64,000 nucleotides of DNA from Nocardia harenae NBRC 108248 (GTDB lineage: Bacteria > Actinomycetota > Actinomycetes > Mycobacteriales > Mycobacteriaceae), in contig NZ_BDBH01000004.1 of NCBI RefSeq assembly GCF_001612885.1, positions 744,001-808,000 of the forward strand, given 5' to 3'. Both the position numbers and the translations under genes were made by a program. Positions 8,697-17,471 of this stretch are shown piece after piece; the stretch's first letter is position 1; each line of letters opens with the position of its first letter. Under the pieces are notes generated by a model, which worked only from the letters and a program-made list of their open reading frames with translations, did no database searches and was not told where the DNA came from.

Positions 8697-8918
8697 CCGT
8701 ACTGGCCAAGATGGCGACCGGTCGGTCAGCCCGCCCGCTCCGAGGACCGCCGCCCGCATATCGTCCGCCTTCGTTCGGTCTCTGTCGACGGGGTGACGAC
8801 TCGGCGAGCGGATGTGTGACAACCGGGCGCGCAAACGCCCCGCATTCCGTAGGTTGTCGGTGTCCGCCCTCGTGGCCGAGGCGGACGCCCCCTCTCCCTT
8901 CGACGACGGAACGCGCTC

Positions 8919-9701
8919 GTGAAAGTCCACCACCTGAACTGTGGCAGCATGCATCCCCCCGCGACGGCCGACCTGGTCTGTCATGTCCTGCTGGTCGAAG
9001 CACCCGGCTCGCTGGTGCTGGTCGACACCGGCTTCGGCCTGCACGACATCGTCGACCCGGCCGCCAGGATCGGCCCGGTGCGGCACCTGCTACGGCCCGC
9101 GCTGGAGCCGGCCGAGACGGCGGCGCGGCAGGTGGAGCGGCTCGGCTTCAAGCGTGACGACGTGCGCCACATCGTGCTCACCCACCTGGACTCCGACCAC
9201 ATCGGCGGGCTCGCCGACTTCCCGCACGCCCAGGTGCACCTGACCTCGGCGGAGCTGCGCGGCGGCGTCACCGAGCCGACCTCGCGCGAGCGCATGCGCT
9301 TCCGCGCCGCGCAGTGGGCGCACGGCCCGAAGTTCGTGCAGCACAACCCGGCGGGCGAGCCGTGGCGCGGCTTCGCCGCGGCCCGCGAGCTCACCGAGAT
9401 CGCGCCGGGAATCGTGCTCATCGCGCTGCCCGGGCACACCCGCGGCCATGCCTGCGTCGCGGTGGACGCGGGGCACCGCTGGATCCTGCACGCCGGCGAC
9501 GCCTTCTACCACCCGGCCACGCTGGACGGCCGCTCCACGGTGCCGTTCCCGCTGTCCCTGATGGAGTCGTTGGTCGCCTACGACCGGCACCGGGTCAGGG
9601 AGAACCACGCCCGGCTGGCCGAGCTCTACCGGCGCGGCGAGCCGGACCTGCGGATCGTCTGCGCACACGACCCCTCGCTGCTCGCCGGTTCGCTCGCCTG
9701 A
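8919..9701 (+). CDS. MBL-fold metallo-hydrolase
   Basis: 260 residues. The metal motif is '[10 protein letters not shown]' (HxDxDH variant), with further ligands in '[11 protein letters not shown]' and 'HAGDAFYH' and a final His in 'CAHDPSLL'. The arrangement resembles lactonase-like members, but the substrate is unknown. GTG 8919 is used; an imperfect inverted repeat (GTCCGCC 8862-8868 with GGCGGAC 8880-8886) lies about 35 nt upstream. It is monocistronic as far as can be seen. Confidence 0.85.
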   Translation: MKVHHLNCGSMHPPATADLVCHVLLVEAPGSLVLVDTGFGLHDIVDPAARIGPVRHLLRPALEPAETAARQVERLGFKRDDVRHIVLTHLDSDHIGGLADFPHAQVHLTSAELRGGVTEPTSRERMRFRAAQWAHGPKFVQHNPAGEPWRGFAAARELTEIAPGIVLIALPGHTRGHACVAVDAGHRWILHAGDAFYHPATLDGRSTVPFPLSLMESLVAYDRHRVRENHARLAELYRRGEPDLRIVCAHDPSLLAGSLA

Positions 9702-9789
9702 AAGTTCCCTTCCCGGGGGAGATTTCGGGGTCCGGCTCGGGGTCGAGCCCGGATCCCCGGCGCCTCCGTGCGGCCTAGCGTTGCTGTTC

Positions 9790-10290
9790 ATGACACGCGC
9801 ACGCGCCATCGCACTCTGGCTCCTGGTGATCTTCGTCGGCATCCAATTCGGCGCGGGCTGGTACGAGAAGGTCATCGTGGTGCACCTGTGGGAGCAGGTG
9901 CCGCCAGCGGAGACGCTCGCCGCCATGACCGACTCCGGCTTCGAACGGGCGGGCACGGCGTTCTGGCCCTTCGTCTCGCCCATGGTCGCGCTGCTCGCCC
10001 TGGTGAACATCGGCTTCGCCTGGCGGGCGCCGGGCCCGATGCGCCGCTGGTGGCTGGCTGCCGCCCTGCTCATGACCACCTACGCGGTGGTCAGCTACGG
10101 CTGGTTCGTGCCGCAGATGGTGCTCTTCCAGCGCGACGGCGCGGACTGGAGCCCCGATCGGATCGCCGATTTCGTCGAGCTCTGGACCTCGGCGAACTAT
10201 GCCAGGATGGCGCTCGGCGGGGTGGGCTGGCTCTGCGCGCTGCGCGCGCTCTCGCTCTCCGGCGACCGGGCGCGCCCGCTCGCCGATTAG
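9790..10290 (+). CDS. four-helix integral membrane protein
   Basis: 166 residues with four predicted membrane segments: 'IALWLLVIFVGIQFGAG', 'SPMVALLALVNIGFAW', 'WWLAAALLMTTYAVVSY' and 'MALGGVGWLCALRAL'. The conserved-looking 'GAGWYEKVIVVHLW' after helix 1 is reminiscent of DUF1772-like proteins. No function can be assigned. ATG 9790 follows about 90 nt of non-coding sequence with no obvious promoter. Confidence 0.7.
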   Translation: MTRARAIALWLLVIFVGIQFGAGWYEKVIVVHLWEQVPPAETLAAMTDSGFERAGTAFWPFVSPMVALLALVNIGFAWRAPGPMRRWWLAAALLMTTYAVVSYGWFVPQMVLFQRDGADWSPDRIADFVELWTSANYARMALGGVGWLCALRALSLSGDRARPLAD

Positions 10291-10458
10291 GCTCGCGGAA
10301 ATGACCGGAACGGCCCCGAGCAGCAGCAGGCGCACCAACCGCCGAGGCGGGGTGAGCTCCCGGCCGGGCCGGCCCCCGGCGGCTCGCTCCGGGAGCGACC
10401 CGCCGCCACCGTCGCGACCGCCGCCATCGTCGCCCACCTGGAGCACTCGCGCTGCCCC

Positions 10459-10936
10459 TCAGCGCAGCAGCGCGTTCACCAGCGTGACCAGGTAGTCGAC
10501 GGTGGCCTCCCGGCTCAGCCCCTGTTCCCGCCGCAGGCTGCGCCACGTGCCGACGTTCAGCACCACGACCAGCAGATCACCGAACCGGTCCTGCTCGTGC
10601 GGGCGGCTCGCGATCGCCGCCGCGAAGACCGTCTCCACCCAGTCCCGGTGGAAACGGTGCCCGTCCTCGATGATCGGCAGCAGCTCCGGCATCCGCTCGG
10701 CGAGCGCGAGCAGCCGCCAGGTGCCCTCCCCGGTGCGCTCGTAATCCTTCACCACCGTGCGCACGATGGACTCCACGTCGCCGGGCACCGCCACCGAGCG
10801 CTCCGCCCGCACCGTCGGCGCGAACCGCTCGGCCGGCCCGGCCAGGTACAGCCCGATCTTGCTGCCGAAGTGGTTGACCACGGTCTGCGCCGCCCGCGGC
10901 CGCCGGGTCGGTGGCCGCGCACAGCGTCGCGAGCGC
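10459..10936 (-). pseudogene. TetR-family regulator, 5'-truncated and frameshifted
   Basis: The C-terminal ligand domain and the end of the recognition helix ('AQTVVNHFGSKIGLYLAG') read in one frame. The preceding helix ('ALATLCAATDPAA') reads in another frame just upstream, and the first half of the DNA-binding domain is missing. Coding similarity stops at about 10936, exactly where an AraC remnant begins on the opposite strand. The gene is therefore both truncated and frameshifted and is unlikely to make a working repressor. Confidence 0.7.
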
Positions 10937-11105
10937 CCCGGTCCCAGCGCTTCCGCGCGCATACCGGGACAAGGCCGACGCAGTGGCTCCTGGACCGCCG
11001 CCTACCGAGCGAACCCGCCCGATCAGTGCGGCGATCGGTTGCCTATGCCGTTCGCACCCGTTCTGCGCCCCGACGTCCGTTCGAGCGAATCACCGCATCG
11101 CGATG
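10937..11105 (+). pseudogene. AraC-family C-terminal remnant
   Basis: On the plus strand, 10945-11004 encodes 'QRFRAHTGTRPTQWLLDRRL', the linker and first helix of the second HTH of GlxA-type AraC regulators. After a frame change, 'FAPVLRPDVRSSESPHRDAGYRT' is a degraded match to the final 'AxxLRxHFRxxLGxSPxAYRR' motif. No start codon or N-terminal domain remains. It abuts the truncated TetR gene head to head, which suggests that one deletion removed both 5' ends of a divergent pair. Confidence 0.6.
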
Positions 11106-11109
11106 CCGG

Positions 11110-11715
11110 CTACCGGACCGCCCGGCCCCGGCCCGCCCGGAGCAGCTCCGCCGCGATCGCGCGCCCCAGCCGCAGCGGCTCCACCGAGTGCTCCAGCTTC
11201 GACCCGGCCAGCGCACCGTCGTAGACCAGCTGGACCCGCAGCGCGAGCCCGCCCGGATCGGCCATCCCGGCCTCGGCGAGCAGGTCGGTCAGCGTCTGCC
11301 GCACCCAGACGCGGTGCGCCACAACCGGTTTTAGCCGCTCCTCCGGGAACTCGGTCGCCGCATTGGCGTACTGACACCCGCGGAACCCCTTGCCGGGCGC
11401 CGAGGCCAGCGCCAGGTCGAAGAAGGTCAGCACCCGATCGGCCGGGTCGGCGACGGTGGCGACCGCCTCCAGCCAGCGATTGCGGTCGCGCCGATCGAGA
11501 TGCTCCAGGTAGGCGAGCACCAGCGCGTCCTTGGAGCCGTAACTGGAGTACAGGCTGGCCCGCGCCACCCCGGCCTCGGCCAGCACCCGGTCGATGCCGA
11601 CGGCGCGAATGCCGTAGCGGGCGAACAGGGCACCGGCGGTCTCGAGCAGGCGCTGCGCCGGGCTCGCCTTGCTCGGCCGCTCGGCCTGCGCCGCGGATTC
11701 CGTCGACGTCGTCAC
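11110..11715 (-). CDS. TetR-family regulator
   Basis: 201 residues with an N-terminal HTH ('AQRLLETAGALFARYGIRAVG', 'ARASLYSSYGSKDALVLAYL') and a ligand domain with 'GFRGCQYANAATEF', typical of AcrR-like repressors of this subgroup. GTG 11715 is preferred over ATG 11742, because the latter lies within the palindromic operator. The gene is divergent from the DUF4242/ABC operon and probably represses both itself and that operon through the shared operator at 11741-11762 (inference from position). Confidence 0.85.
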   Translation of the reverse strand: MTTSTESAAQAERPSKASPAQRLLETAGALFARYGIRAVGIDRVLAEAGVARASLYSSYGSKDALVLAYLEHLDRRDRNRWLEAVATVADPADRVLTFFDLALASAPGKGFRGCQYANAATEFPEERLKPVVAHRVWVRQTLTDLLAEAGMADPGGLALRVQLVYDGALAGSKLEHSVEPLRLGRAIAAELLRAGRGRAVR

Positions 11716-11740
11716 ACCACCACCATAACCGCTCCTCCGC

Positions 11741-11762
11741 ATAGACAGATCGTTCTGTCTAT
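11741..11762. promoter_or_regulatory. TetR operator, 9-4-9 inverted repeat
   Basis: Perfect arms ATAGACAGA (11741-11749) and TCTGTCTAT (11754-11762) are separated by 4 nt. The site is at the 5' end of the TetR gene and about 160 nt before the divergent operon. The form and location are typical of TetR autoregulation. Confidence 0.8.
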
Positions 11763-11920
11763 GCCATGGTTGAACCGTGACTCGCAGTACCCTCACCCGC
11801 CGCCTGCACGTGGATCTCGTGCGCGTCGCCGGTGCTGCCTGTCGTCACTCGCGCTGAGCCGCGTCCCGGTCCCGCATCTGTGCGGGGTACCGCTGTCCGT
11901 TCTCCGAAAGGCGATTCCGC

Positions 11921-12439
11921 ATGTCCCTGTACCTGTACGAACTGGCGCCCGCGATCGATCCGGCCAAGGCCGTGGACGAGCTGGCGGCGCGCATCGGCGA
12001 GGCCGGCGGCGAGCTGATCGAGGCGCAGGTGACCGGCGGTGCCGGGCGGATCTTCGCGATCGCCGAGTTCGAGTCCTGTCGCGCGCCCGGGCTGGAAGCG
12101 GACGGCGCGCTCGGCGCGGTCGACGGCCCGCACGAGGTGCGGCTGGTCGGCGCCGAGCTGGCGCAGCTGAAGGCGGCCCGCCCGGCGGCGGGGTACCTGG
12201 TCGAGTGGGACATCCCGGCCGAGATCGACATGGACACCTACCTCGCGCGCAAGAAGGCGAACGCGCCCAGGTACGCGAACGTGCCCGAGGTCGACTTCCT
12301 GCGCACCTACGTCCGCGAGGACACCGCCAAGTGCCTGTGCTTCTACGACGCTCCCGACGAGGCCGCGGTCCGGCGTGCCCGAGATGCGGTGAGCACCCCG
12401 ATCGACCGCCTGCACGCGCTCACGGAACCCCGAGCATGA
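11921..12439 (+). CDS. DUF4242 protein (SCO4226-like)
   Basis: 172 residues with a tandem ferredoxin-like organisation. The N-terminal half starts 'SLYLYELAPAIDPAKAVDELA'; the C-terminal half contains the DUF4242 hallmark 'YLVEWDIPAEIDMDTY', then 'VDFLRTYVREDTAKCLCFYDAP'. A family member in Streptomyces (SCO4226) is a nickel-binding protein; whether this one binds metal is unknown. It is the first gene of a five-gene operon and overlaps the next gene by 4 nt (ATGA), indicating translational coupling. Confidence 0.8.
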   Translation: MSLYLYELAPAIDPAKAVDELAARIGEAGGELIEAQVTGGAGRIFAIAEFESCRAPGLEADGALGAVDGPHEVRLVGAELAQLKAARPAAGYLVEWDIPAEIDMDTYLARKKANAPRYANVPEVDFLRTYVREDTAKCLCFYDAPDEAAVRRARDAVSTPIDRLHALTEPRA

Positions 12440-13452
12440 CCGCCGTGCTCGACGCCCGCGCCGAGGCGGTCGCCTTCGTCCGCGCCAGGGCCGCCGCGCT
12501 CGACCGGAACGAGACCGACGTCCGCACCGACCTGGCCGAGCTGGGCCGCCTCGGGCTGCTCGATATCGGCCTCGGCGAGCCGGGGATCGAGCCGATCGTC
12601 GGCGTGGTCGAGGCGGTCGCCGGGGAGAGTCTCGCGGTCGGCTTCTCGCTCTGGGCGCAGCGCATGACCATCGAATACGTTTCCCGCGCAGCGGAATCCG
12701 TGCGCGCGGAGCACCTGGCGGGGCTGACCTCCGGCCGCACCGTCGGCGTCACCGCCATGGCGGCGGCGCTCAAGCACCTGGCCGGGCTCGGCCCGCTGCC
12801 GCTGGCCGCCGACGGCGACCGGGTCTCCGGGCCGATCGCCTGGGCCTCCAATGTCTTCCCGGACGCGCTGATCGTCTTCCCGTTCCGGGACGGGTCGGGG
12901 CGCGGGCACGTCGGCTGCACCCGCACCGGGGCGGCCGGTGTCGAAGTGGCCCCCGCGCCGGAGCTGCTCGCGCTCGGCGCGACCGCCTCGACCTCGCTGC
13001 GCTTCACCGACGTCGCGATCGAGCAGCGGATCACCGGCGACCTGAAGGGCTTCTGCGGCGCCATCCGCCCGACCTTCCTGCTGCTGCAATCCGCCTTCTG
13101 CACCGGCATCGCGCGCACAACGCTGGTCGAGGCCGCGGACCGGCTGGACGGGCTCGGCGAGGAGTTCCGCACCGAACTCGAGTCGCTCACCGCCCGCGGC
13201 GACGATCTGCGGCACCAGCTGTACCGGCACGCCGCCGACCCCGGCGCGGCTGGCCCGGCCGAGCTGCTGGAGGTCCGGCTCGGCGCCGCCCGGCTCGCGG
13301 TCGAGGCCACCCGGCTGGAGTTCGCCCTGCGCGGCGGGGCGAGCTACGCCACCGCGAGCGCCACCAATCGTCGGTTCCGGGAGGCTGCCTTCCTGCCGAT
13401 CCAGTCACCCTCGGAAGGGCAGTTGCGGTGGGAACTCTCGCAGTACGAATAG
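12436..13452 (+). CDS. acyl-CoA dehydrogenase-like flavoprotein
   Basis: 338 residues with the acyl-CoA dehydrogenase plan: N-terminal helical part with 'LAELGRLGLLDIGLGEPG', beta part with 'VSGPIAWASNVF', and C-terminal four-helix part 'LEVRLGAARLAVEATRLEFALRGG'. It is shorter than usual (about 380) and lacks an obvious catalytic Glu loop. Next to an SsuABC-like importer, the SfnB/DszC-like monooxygenase branch is the more likely relative than a true beta-oxidation enzyme (inference). It overlaps both neighbours. Confidence 0.75.
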   Translation: MTAVLDARAEAVAFVRARAAALDRNETDVRTDLAELGRLGLLDIGLGEPGIEPIVGVVEAVAGESLAVGFSLWAQRMTIEYVSRAAESVRAEHLAGLTSGRTVGVTAMAAALKHLAGLGPLPLAADGDRVSGPIAWASNVFPDALIVFPFRDGSGRGHVGCTRTGAAGVEVAPAPELLALGATASTSLRFTDVAIEQRITGDLKGFCGAIRPTFLLLQSAFCTGIARTTLVEAADRLDGLGEEFRTELESLTARGDDLRHQLYRHAADPGAAGPAELLEVRLGAARLAVEATRLEFALRGGASYATASATNRRFREAAFLPIQSPSEGQLRWELSQYE

Positions 13453-14144
13453 CGGACGGCCACAGGAGCTACGCGGATACCCCGGTCCTGCGCGGCCTCG
13501 ACCTGGCGGTCCCCGCCGGGGAGACGCTCGCGGTGCTCGGCGCCAGCGGCAGCGGCAAGTCCACGCTGCTCCGGGTGCTGGCCGGGCTGGACCGGCTGGA
13601 CGCGGGGACCATCGACTGGGACGGCGCCGCCACCCCGCCCGCCACCGGCACCGTCTTCCAGCAGCCGCTGCTCATGCCGTGGCTGACCGTGCGGGACAAT
13701 ATCCTCTTCGGCGGCCGCTTCACCCGGCACCGCGATGGCTTCGACCGCGAACACGCGCTCGGCCTGCTCGCCCGCTTCGGCCTGGGTGACCTCGCCGGGC
13801 GCTACCCCGATCAGCTCTCCGGCGGTCAGGCGCAGCGCATCGCGGTGATCAGGGCCGCCGCCGTGCGCCCCCGGCTGCTGCTGCTCGACGAGCCGTTCAG
13901 CGCGCTCGACCCGGCCGTGCGCGCGGACCTGCAGGACTGGCTGCGCGAGCTGGTCGCCGAGCTCTCCTGCACCACCGTGCTCGTCACCCACGACGTGGAC
14001 GAGGCGCTGCGGCTCGCGGACCGGATCGTGCTCATCGGGCCGGGTGCCGCCGTGCGCGAGGACGTCCGGCTCATCGGGGCCGACCCGGTCGCCGTGCGCG
14101 AGCGCATCGTCGCCGGGTACCGCGAGACGGTGGTGCCCGCGTGA
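13428..14144 (+). CDS. ABC importer ATPase (SsuB/NrtD type)
   Basis: 238 residues with Walker A 'GASGSGKST', the Q-loop in 'TGTVFQQPLLMPWLTVRDN', signature 'LSGGQAQR', Walker B 'LLLLDEPFSALD' and H-loop 'VTHDVDEAL'. The 'LLMPWLTVRDN' segment is typical of nitrate/sulfonate/taurine (CmpD/SsuB/TauB) ATPases. GTG 13428 lies 25 nt inside the upstream gene and its stop overlaps the substrate-binding protein start (GTGA). Confidence 0.92.
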   Translation: MGTLAVRIADGHRSYADTPVLRGLDLAVPAGETLAVLGASGSGKSTLLRVLAGLDRLDAGTIDWDGAATPPATGTVFQQPLLMPWLTVRDNILFGGRFTRHRDGFDREHALGLLARFGLGDLAGRYPDQLSGGQAQRIAVIRAAAVRPRLLLLDEPFSALDPAVRADLQDWLRELVAELSCTTVLVTHDVDEALRLADRIVLIGPGAAVREDVRLIGADPVAVRERIVAGYRETVVPA

Positions 14145-15268
14145 GCCTCTCCCGCCGAGCCCTGCTGTGCGGGTGCGCCGGGCTGGTCGCCGCGGGCGGC
14201 ATCGCCGGGGTCACCGACCTGGCGCGCTCCGCCGGGACCGACCGCACCCATACCGGCGGCACGCTGCGCATCGGCTACCTGCCGATCACCGACGCCGCCC
14301 CGCTGCTGGTCGCGCACGGCGCGAACACCGTCGCCGCGGGCGCGGTGGACAGTGCCGAGCCGGTGCTCTTCCGCAGCTGGGCCGCGCTCGCCGAGGCGTT
14401 CCTGACCCGTCAGGTGGACGTGGTGCACCTGCTCATGCCGCTGGCCGTGCAGCTGAGGTACGGGCTCGGCGCCGACGTCCGGGTGCTCGGCTGGAACCAC
14501 ACCAACGGCTCCGCGCTCACCGTCGCCCCGCACATCACCGAGCCGGAGCAGCTGGCCGGGACCCAGGTGGCGATCCCGTTCTGGTGGTCGATCCACAACA
14601 TCCTGGTCCAGCAGTACCTGCGCGCGCACGGGCTGCGCCCGGTGATCCGGCGCTCCGCCGAGCGCGCCGGCCGCACCGTCGAGCTGGTGGTCATGAGCCC
14701 GTCGGACATGGTCCCCGCGCTGGCCAACGGTTCGATCGCCGGTTTCACCGTCGCCGACCCGTTCAATGCCGCTGCCCAGGTGCGCGGCGTCGGCCGGATC
14801 CACCGCTACCTCGGCGACCTCTGGCGCGACCACGCCTGCTGCGCGCTCGTCGTGCACCAGGACCTGCTGGACCGGCGCCCCGAGGTCGCCCAGGCACTCA
14901 CCGACGGCGTCGTGGCCGCACAGGCGCGGATCGACACCGACCGCCCCGCTACCGCGAAAATGCTGGCCGGCGGCTACCTTCCGCAGCCGCTGCCCGCCAT
15001 CACGACCGCGCTCACCTACCCGAAGCCGCCCCCGGTCCGGCACCCGGAGTGGAACCCGCAGCGCATCGGCTTCCAGGCGTTTCCCTACCCGAGCTTCACC
15101 AGGGCGCTGATCGAGGCCATGCCCGCCACCCTCGTCGACGGCGACACCCGCTTCCTCGACCAGCTCGACCCCACCCGGGTACACGCCGAACTCGTCGACG
15201 ACCGCTTCGTCCGGGCCGGCCTCGGCGGCGCCACCCCCACCCGCATCGAGGAGATCGACCCGTCGTGA
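14141..15268 (+). CDS. ABC importer substrate-binding protein (CmpA/SsuA type)
   Basis: 375 residues with a twin-arginine-like leader 'SRRALLCGCAGLVAAGG'; a cysteine in this stretch could also be lipidated. The mature part begins 'GGTLRIGYLPITDAAPLLVA', typical of the NMT1/CmpA/SsuA periplasmic-binding class II fold. 'DVVHLLMPLAVQLRYGLGADVRVLGWNHTNGS' (split across the pocket) resembles nitrate/bicarbonate-type binders. The ligand cannot be deduced. GTG 14141 overlaps the ATPase stop, and the stop overlaps the permease start. Confidence 0.88.
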   Translation: MSLSRRALLCGCAGLVAAGGIAGVTDLARSAGTDRTHTGGTLRIGYLPITDAAPLLVAHGANTVAAGAVDSAEPVLFRSWAALAEAFLTRQVDVVHLLMPLAVQLRYGLGADVRVLGWNHTNGSALTVAPHITEPEQLAGTQVAIPFWWSIHNILVQQYLRAHGLRPVIRRSAERAGRTVELVVMSPSDMVPALANGSIAGFTVADPFNAAAQVRGVGRIHRYLGDLWRDHACCALVVHQDLLDRRPEVAQALTDGVVAAQARIDTDRPATAKMLAGGYLPQPLPAITTALTYPKPPPVRHPEWNPQRIGFQAFPYPSFTRALIEAMPATLVDGDTRFLDQLDPTRVHAELVDDRFVRAGLGGATPTRIEEIDPS

Positions 15269-16044
15269 CCACCACCACCCTCCCCGATAGAGACCCGGTC
15301 GCGCGCACCAGGCGCAGCCCGCTCCCCCGCATCGCCGCCATCGTCGCCGCGCTCGCGCTCTGGTGGCTCGTCACCAGCGTGCTGACCGGGCCCGATTCGC
15401 TGCTTCGCGAGTTCGCCCCGCAGCACGTGCCCGGTGCGCTGCACGCGCTGTACGAGCGCGGGGTGCTGCTCGCCGATATCGGGGTCAGCCTGTGGCGATT
15501 GCTTCTCGGGTTGCTCATCGCCGTGACCATCGGGGTTCCGCTCGGGTTGCTGCTCGGGCTGCACGCCGCGACCGAGCACGCCGTCGCCCCGGTCGTGCAG
15601 TTCCTGCGGATGATCTCGCCGCTCTCGTGGGCGCCGATCGCCGTGGCGGTGTTCGGCATCGGGAATCAGCCGGTGGTGTTCCTGGTCGCCGCGGCGTCGG
15701 TCTGGCCCATCGTCCTGAACACCAGCGCGGGCGTTCGCGCCATCGATCCCGGGTTGCTGCTCGTGGCCCGGTCCTTCGGCGCCACCCGCCGCGAACGGCT
15801 TTTCTCGGTGGTGCTGCCCGCCATTCGCGGGCACGTGCAGGCGGGGTTGCGGATCGCGCTCGGCATCGCCTGGGTGGTACTGGTTCCGGCCGAGATGCTC
15901 GGCGTACGTTCGGGGTTGGGCTATCAGATTCTGAATGCCCGGGATCAGCTGGCGTACGACCAGGTGATGGCGGTGATCGTCGTCATCGGCGCACTGGGGT
16001 TCGTGCTGGATTCCGGCGCGCGGGCGGTGCTGGACCGGCGATGA
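15265..16044 (+). CDS. ABC importer permease (SsuC/CmpB type)
   Basis: 259 residues, about six membrane helices, with the binding-protein-dependent transport EAA-like loop 'SFGATRRERLFSVVLPAIRGHVQAGLRIALGIAW'. The start (GTG 15265) overlaps the preceding stop codon by 4 nt. It completes the importer and ends the operon; a convergent TetR gene begins 10 nt after. Confidence 0.9.
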   Translation: MTTTTLPDRDPVARTRRSPLPRIAAIVAALALWWLVTSVLTGPDSLLREFAPQHVPGALHALYERGVLLADIGVSLWRLLLGLLIAVTIGVPLGLLLGLHAATEHAVAPVVQFLRMISPLSWAPIAVAVFGIGNQPVVFLVAAASVWPIVLNTSAGVRAIDPGLLLVARSFGATRRERLFSVVLPAIRGHVQAGLRIALGIAWVVLVPAEMLGVRSGLGYQILNARDQLAYDQVMAVIVVIGALGFVLDSGARAVLDRR

Positions 16045-16054
16045 GCGCTCTCCG

Positions 16055-16633
16055 TCAAGCCACGGCGAGGCGGTCGACCAGGAGCTGGATTCGCTGCTCG
16101 GCGGCGTCCGGCGGCAGCCTGCCGGCGCGGGTGAGGGTGGCCAGCCCGTGCAGCGCCGCCCAGAAGACCTCGGTGAAAACACCAGGCTCGACGCCGTCCC
16201 CCGCGACCTCCGCGAGGGTCTCCAGCAGGGCGGCGAACGCGTCCTTGAGCGGCTCCGGACTCTGATCGCTGGCGAAGGTCAAGCCGCCGTCGAGCTGGAA
16301 CATGGCGTCGTACACGTGCGGGGTGCGGGCGGCGAAGTCGAGGTAGGCGCGGGCGAGGGCGGTGACCCGGGCGCGCGTCTCGACCGCCGCGGCGGTCGCG
16401 GCTCGCAGCTCCGCCGCCAGTTCGGTGGCGCCGTCGAGGGCGACCGCCCCGATGATCTCGCGCTTCCCGCGGAAGTGGCTGTAGAGGACCGGCTGGCTGT
16501 ACTCGATGCGCTCCGCGAGCCGCCGCGTGGTTACCGCATCCCATCCGTGCTGCTCGGCGAGCTCCCGGGCGGTGTCCACGATCAGCCGCTCCCGCTCCGC
16601 CCGCTCCCGCTGCTTTCGCTCCTGAACCGACAT
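16055..16633 (-). CDS. TetR-family regulator (WHG-like C-terminal domain)
   Basis: 192 residues. The N-terminus is highly charged ('SVQERKQRERAERERLI'), followed by HTH 'VTTRRLAERIEYSQPVLYSHFRGKREI'. The C-terminal 'FWAALHGLATLTRAGRLPP' is the WHG-type ligand domain. It is divergent from the pentapeptide protein gene, and two CTAGCnnnGCTAG boxes lie between them. Confidence 0.87.
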   Translation of the reverse strand: MSVQERKQRERAERERLIVDTARELAEQHGWDAVTTRRLAERIEYSQPVLYSHFRGKREIIGAVALDGATELAAELRAATAAAVETRARVTALARAYLDFAARTPHVYDAMFQLDGGLTFASDQSPEPLKDAFAALLETLAEVAGDGVEPGVFTEVFWAALHGLATLTRAGRLPPDAAEQRIQLLVDRLAVA

Positions 16634-16642
16634 CGCTCGATA

Positions 16643-16706
16643 CTAGCATCGCTAGACAATCAACCATTGATAGATCTAGTGTTGATCCAATGACTAGCAG
16701 TGCTAG
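16643..16706. promoter_or_regulatory. paired TetR boxes CTAGCnnnGCTAG
   Basis: Two perfect 5-3-5 inverted repeats at 16643-16655 and 16694-16706, centres 51 bp apart. Two further small palindromes lie between them (TCAAnnnTTGA at 16660-16670 and TAGATCTA at 16671-16678). The boxes sit upstream of the TetR gene and its divergent neighbour and are probable binding sites for the TetR protein. The spacing of about five helical turns would permit looping or cooperative binding. Confidence 0.72.
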
Positions 16707-16794
16707 ATGTAGACGGCGCGTGGCGAGCGGGGTCCAGTTGCGGCGGAGGCGGCGAGTAGCGATCCTGTCGCACCCCGCCACTAGGGTGCACGAG

Positions 16795-17430
16795 GTGCGC
16801 GAACTCGACGGCCTCCCCTTCGCGGCCCACCTCCGCCCGCTGGACGACCCCCTCGACGACGAGGGCGACTACGACTGCGCCCTCGTCGAGGGCGAGCACC
16901 GGAACGCCACCGCGCGCAATGCCCGCTTCACCGAGTGCGCCATCCGCTCGGCCGGGCTGACCGTCACCGACTTCACCGCGACGAGATTCGCCGACTCCTG
17001 GTTCCGCAATGCCGACCTGACCGGCGCCACCCTGACCGAGTCCTCCTGGCAGGACGTCGAACTGATCGAATCGGCGCTCGCGGGCGCGGAACTCATCGGC
17101 GCCCGCCTGCGCAGAATCACCTTCGAGGGCTGCAAGCTGGACGGCGCGAACTTCCGCGGCGCCCAGCTGCGCGAGGTCACCTTCCGGGACTGTGTGCTGC
17201 GCGACGTCGACCTGGGCGGCGCCACGCTCACCGGCGTCACCTTCCCCGGCAGCCGGGTCGAGCTCGCCCTGCGCGACACCACCCTGGAGAAGGTCGACCT
17301 GCGGGAGGCCGTGAGCATCTCCGTGACCGAGGGCGTGCCCGCGCTGCGCGGCGCGACCATCTCGCGCACCCAGCTGTTCGAGCTGGCTCCCCTGCTCGCC
17401 GCATCGATCGGCCTCCTCGTCCGGGACTGA
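16795..17430 (+). CDS. pentapeptide-repeat protein
   Basis: About 211 residues containing repeats of the A(D/N)Lxx type, e.g. 'NADLTGATLTESSWQDVELIESALAGAEL' spanning several units, predicted to form a right-handed quadrilateral beta-helix. Known members include DNA-gyrase-protecting proteins (Qnr, MfpA), but the family is broad and no such role can be inferred here. GTG 16795 is preferred: a TAGGGT -10-like box at 16782-16787 would place the transcript start on it (leaderless). GTG 16786 is the alternative. It is divergent from a TetR gene. Confidence 0.82.
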   Translation: MRELDGLPFAAHLRPLDDPLDDEGDYDCALVEGEHRNATARNARFTECAIRSAGLTVTDFTATRFADSWFRNADLTGATLTESSWQDVELIESALAGAELIGARLRRITFEGCKLDGANFRGAQLREVTFRDCVLRDVDLGGATLTGVTFPGSRVELALRDTTLEKVDLREAVSISVTEGVPALRGATISRTQLFELAPLLAASIGLLVRD

Positions 17431-17471
17431 GCCGGCAAACAGACAGTGATCGACCCCACGCCCGCAAACTA

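Noticed and set aside
8862..8886. Operator for the MBL-fold gene (7-bp inverted repeat, 11-nt spacer)
   Set aside because: Short GC-rich repeat of a kind expected by chance at this base composition; kept only as a remark.
16795..17430. Qnr/MfpA-type quinolone-resistance protein
   Set aside because: Pentapeptide repeats are clear, but repeats alone do not show gyrase binding, and key loop features cannot be judged by eye.
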